Assembly: GCA_016934645.1 (NCBI GenBank)
Contig: JAFGSL010000495.1
Coordinates: 1-7,041 of the forward strand
Length of the DNA stretch: 7,041 nucleotides
Direction: 5' to 3'
Source of the DNA: Anaerolineae bacterium
Lineage (GTDB): Bacteria; Chloroflexota; Anaerolineae; B4-G1; SLSP01
Positions 4,863 through 7,041 of this stretch are shown here, one piece after another; positions within the stretch are counted from its first letter, which is position 1; each line of letters begins with the position of its first letter. Under the pieces are notes generated by a model. The model did not search any database. It worked only from the letters and a program-made list of their open reading frames with translations, and was not told the origin of the DNA. Both the position numbers and the translations under genes were made by a program.

Positions 4863-5819
4863 ATGAAGTATAAAACGCTCCTGATTTACAATCCCACTGC
4901 CGGCCCGTGGGATATGACCCGCACGTTGAAACGACTGGCGGAATATATGTACAAGTGTGGCTGGGAGATGGACCTGGTGCAAACAGCGCAGCCTGGTGAT
5001 GCCACCCGCTACGCACAATGCGCCGTTGGGGATGGGCTGGATATCGTCCTGGTGGCTGGCGGCGATGGCACCATCAATGAGACCGTCAATGGTCTGGCGG
5101 GGGCGTCGACGGCGCTTGGCATCGTTCCTGTGGGAACTGGCAACATCCTGGCGCACCAGTTGCGCATGCCCCTCCTCTCCATCGCCACGCCACTGTATGT
5201 GCGCGATGTGGGGGAAGCGTTGTGTAGAAGCCGACTACAGCGGGTGGATGCAGGTGTTATCAACGAGCGCTACTTTATCTGCTGGGCCGGGTTGGGATTG
5301 GATGCCGAAATCACAGCATACATGGAGCCGCGCCCGCGTATTGCCAAGCGGTTGAGCACCCTGCCCTACATCATCGCGGGATTTACGGTCGCGGCGGCAT
5401 TCCGCGGGGTGCGCTCGCGTATCGTTATCGAGGGCTGTACCTTTCGTACCCGCGCGCTGATGGCCCTTGCCAGCAATATTCAACTCTACGCGGCTTTCTT
5501 CAACATTGCTCCGCACGCACGGATGGATGATGGGTTACTGGACATCTTCGTCTTCAAAGGTTTGGGCTTTTCCTATGTTCTGCGGCACTTGATGCACCTG
5601 TTCAGCGGGCGTCACCAGCACGATCCCAAAGTGATGCACGCCCTGGCACGTACGATGACCGTCCAGACCATCCCCACGGTCGCTGTGCACCTGGATGGGG
5701 ATCCTTACGGTGACACGCCGGTCACTATCGGCATTGAAACAGGGAAACTAGCGCTGCTCGCTCCCCCTAAAGCGCCGGACAGTCTCTTCAGCAAGCCGCC
5801 GGAGCGGACGTTGGGCTAA
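4863..5819 (+). CDS. Diacylglycerol/sphingoid-type lipid kinase family protein
   Basis: Members of this family (DgkB, YegS, LCB kinases) phosphorylate a lipid hydroxyl with ATP at the inner face of the membrane. The 318-aa product shows the catalytic fold in order: YNPTAG (9-14), VAGGDGTINETVNGL (64-78, the nucleotide-binding GGDGT), VPVGTGNILAHQL (88-100), GLGLDAE (143-149), MDDGLLDI (221-228) and the C-terminal HLDGDPYG (276-283). Length is normal for the family. The GTGNILA loop is nearer to the sphingosine-kinase-like variant (GTGN-V/I-LA) than to GTGNDFA, so the lipid acceptor is uncertain. The ATG has only a distant AAGGA (4845-4849, 13 nt away), and no alternative in-frame start is visible. 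It begins an operon with the PAP2 phosphatase, 30 nt downstream. Confidence 0.9.
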   Translation: MKYKTLLIYNPTAGPWDMTRTLKRLAEYMYKCGWEMDLVQTAQPGDATRYAQCAVGDGLDIVLVAGGDGTINETVNGLAGASTALGIVPVGTGNILAHQLRMPLLSIATPLYVRDVGEALCRSRLQRVDAGVINERYFICWAGLGLDAEITAYMEPRPRIAKRLSTLPYIIAGFTVAAAFRGVRSRIVIEGCTFRTRALMALASNIQLYAAFFNIAPHARMDDGLLDIFVFKGLGFSYVLRHLMHLFSGRHQHDPKVMHALARTMTVQTIPTVAVHLDGDPYGDTPVTIGIETGKLALLAPPKAPDSLFSKPPERTLG

Positions 5820-5835
5820 ACCAACTGTTATTTTT
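5810..5835 (+). terminator. Weak hairpin and T run between kinase and phosphatase genes
   Basis: A 5-bp stem, GTTGG (5810-5814) with CCAAC (5821-5825), encloses a 6-nt loop that contains the kinase stop codon. TTATTTTT (5828-5835) follows 2 nt later. The stem is short and would at most reduce read-through into the PAP2 gene. Confidence 0.25.
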
Positions 5836-5849
5836 CTCAGGAGGGTGTC

Positions 5850-6755
5850 ATGTTGCAGCAAATTATGGATTGGGGTATCACCTTTATTCTGTGGCTTCAG
5901 CAGTTTCATCCAGCGTTGGATTTTCCCTTCAGGGCATTCACATTTGCTGGTGAGGAGTTATTCTTTTTGCTCCTCTTACCTCTTATTTATTGGTGCCTGG
6001 ATCGTCGTACAGGCGCGCGGGTAACATTTTTGTTCCTTATCTCCACTTACATAAACGCGATAGCGAAGGTGTTCTTCGCCCAACCCCGCCCCGCACAATA
6101 TGACGCACGGGTGTGGGCCTTCTCTGATGTGGGCGGTACTGGTGGTTTTCCCAGCAACCACACGCAAAGTGCAGTCGTTGTGTGGGGATATCTGGCGGCG
6201 ACCGTTCGCCGCACCTGGTTGTGGGCGTTGGCAGGGCTGCTCATAATTATGGTGCCACTTTCGCGGCTATATCTGGGTGTTCATTTCCCCCATGATCTAC
6301 TCGGTGGCTACGTCATCGGTGCGCTCTTGCTCTTTATATACCTGCAATGGGGGGAGCGCGGCGAACAATGGCTTACCAGAATGGGTGTCGGTGCGCAATT
6401 GGCGCTTGTAGCAGCACTCGCCATTCCGTTGATGCTCATTTTTCCCACCGAGGATGGCGTGACCGGCGGCGCGACGTTGCTGGGGATGGGTATCGGTTTT
6501 GTGATACAGGCGCGCTGGATTGGTTTCGAGGTGGATGGCGTGCTGTGGAAGCGGGTGCTACGGTATGCCTTGGGCGCGGCGGTGATCGTTGGCTTGTGGG
6601 CGGGACTGCGCGCGGCGTTTTCCAGCTTGGAACCAGCCCTGCTCTTCCGCTTTATCCGCTACACGCTAATGGGGTTCTGGGGTGGTGCAGGCGCGCCGTG
6701 GATGTTCGTGCAGTTGGGTTTGGCCCCTGGGCGTAAACAAAGTCAGGTGGTGTAG
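5850..6755 (+). CDS. PAP2 superfamily membrane phosphatase
   Basis: PAP2 enzymes remove phosphate from lipids such as phosphatidic acid, phosphatidylglycerol phosphate or undecaprenyl diphosphate at the membrane. All three catalytic motifs are intact in the 301-aa product: KVFFAQPRP (73-81, K and RP of motif 1), PSNH (101-104, motif 2 with H104) and SRLYLGVHFPHD (138-149, motif 3 with R139, H145 and D149). PSNH replaces the commoner PSGH. About eight to nine membrane segments are visible. Those after residue 180 (about 183-198, 206-222, 239-257 and 272-290) form a C-terminal extension beyond the core domain with no motif I recognise. The ATG has AGGAGG (5839-5844) 5 nt upstream. Its place behind a lipid kinase suggests that the two act in opposite directions on related lipids. 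The substrate is not deducible. Confidence 0.92.
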   Translation: MLQQIMDWGITFILWLQQFHPALDFPFRAFTFAGEELFFLLLLPLIYWCLDRRTGARVTFLFLISTYINAIAKVFFAQPRPAQYDARVWAFSDVGGTGGFPSNHTQSAVVVWGYLAATVRRTWLWALAGLLIIMVPLSRLYLGVHFPHDLLGGYVIGALLLFIYLQWGERGEQWLTRMGVGAQLALVAALAIPLMLIFPTEDGVTGGATLLGMGIGFVIQARWIGFEVDGVLWKRVLRYALGAAVIVGLWAGLRAAFSSLEPALLFRFIRYTLMGFWGGAGAPWMFVQLGLAPGRKQSQVV

Positions 6756-6756
6756 G

Positions 6757-7041
6757 ATGGTCGCATATAACGAAAGCCTATTCGCACAATGCCGCTGGCC
6801 CGACTTGCCCGCGCCGTATGCAGAAGCGCTGCGTGAGGCGGTCCAATTCATCCTCGAACGCTGTCCGGACACGCAGGGCATCGTCGTCAGCGGCACGATT
6901 CTGCGCGGCAATCCCGCGCCATCCAGCGCCCTCGACATTTACGTGATTCGCCGAGAGTTGCGGCGGCAGCGGGTGCAGAAATTCTTCGACGGCGTCCCGG
7001 CGGAAATCTTCATCAATCCTGAGAAAAAAGTGCCGGATTAC
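6757..7041 (+). CDS. Nucleotidyltransferase-fold protein, partial (3' end beyond window)
   Basis: The 95 visible codons have no stop, so the gene runs off the window. ATG 6757 lies 1 nt after the PAP2 stop, with AGGTGG (6745-6750) 6 nt upstream inside the PAP2 coding sequence, so the two genes are probably co-translated. The block VVSGTILRGNPAPSSALDIYVI (43-64) matches the GS-x-x-RG...SDxD signature of the pol-beta/MNT-type nucleotidyltransferase superfamily. The first of the paired aspartates is Ala58, and the second is present as D60. GT replaces GS at 46-47. The next stretch, RQRVQKFFDGVPAEIFINP (70-88), looks like the strand that carries the third carboxylate (E83) in this fold. The substrate is unknown. 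The fold assignment is moderate, and catalytic activity is doubtful. Confidence 0.7.
   Translation, partial: MVAYNESLFAQCRWPDLPAPYAEALREAVQFILERCPDTQGIVVSGTILRGNPAPSSALDIYVIRRELRRQRVQKFFDGVPAEIFINPEKKVPDY

Overview
The window looks like ordinary chromosomal sequence from a moderately GC-rich bacterium, most likely a member of Chloroflexota (Anaerolineae-like). This placing is an inference from three things: the style of the proteins, a tRNA without an encoded CCA, and an ecfT 3' end merged into a GCTGAT/ATCAGC-type palindromic repeat. No ribosomal or other phylogenetic marker is present. There is no phage, transposase, CRISPR array or defence gene. I see no wholly unknown system. The most unusual item is an ECF transporter ATPase with one apparently degenerate ATP site.

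Layout. Positions 1-69 hold the 3' part of a tRNA-Glu(CTC), followed by a strong intrinsic terminator at 76-107. A small unrecognised acidic protein lies on the minus strand (145-564). It shares a 92-nt intergenic region with the divergent DegV/FakB-type fatty-acid-binding protein (657-1628, TTG start). The 183-nt gap after the DegV gene holds a 94-bp structure with 17-bp perfect inverted arms, then a good promoter for an ECF transporter substrate-binding (S) membrane protein (1812-2327). That gene ends in its own terminator (2343-2381). A separate promoter, with a palindrome between its -35 and -10 boxes, drives a fused two-domain ECF ATPase (2475-3947) and ecfT (3944-4747). These two genes overlap by 4 nt. 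Next comes a lipid operon under a strong extended -10 promoter (4789-4816). It encodes a diacylglycerol/sphingoid-type lipid kinase (4863-5819) and a PAP2 phosphatase (5850-6755). A nucleotidyltransferase-fold protein (6757 onward) follows 1 nt later and runs off the window.

How the genes work together. S, fused A-A' and T make a complete energy-coupling-factor importer, probably for a vitamin or vitamin precursor. The S gene is separated from the A/T genes by a terminator and has its own promoter. The energising module could therefore be controlled on its own or shared with other S components. The kinase and PAP2 phosphatase are a plausible opposing pair acting on membrane lipids, one adding a phosphate and the other removing one. 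The DegV-type protein could supply fatty acids to the same lipid metabolism, but no FakA kinase is in the window.

All stretches without genes are shorter than 300 nt, and their contents are listed as features.
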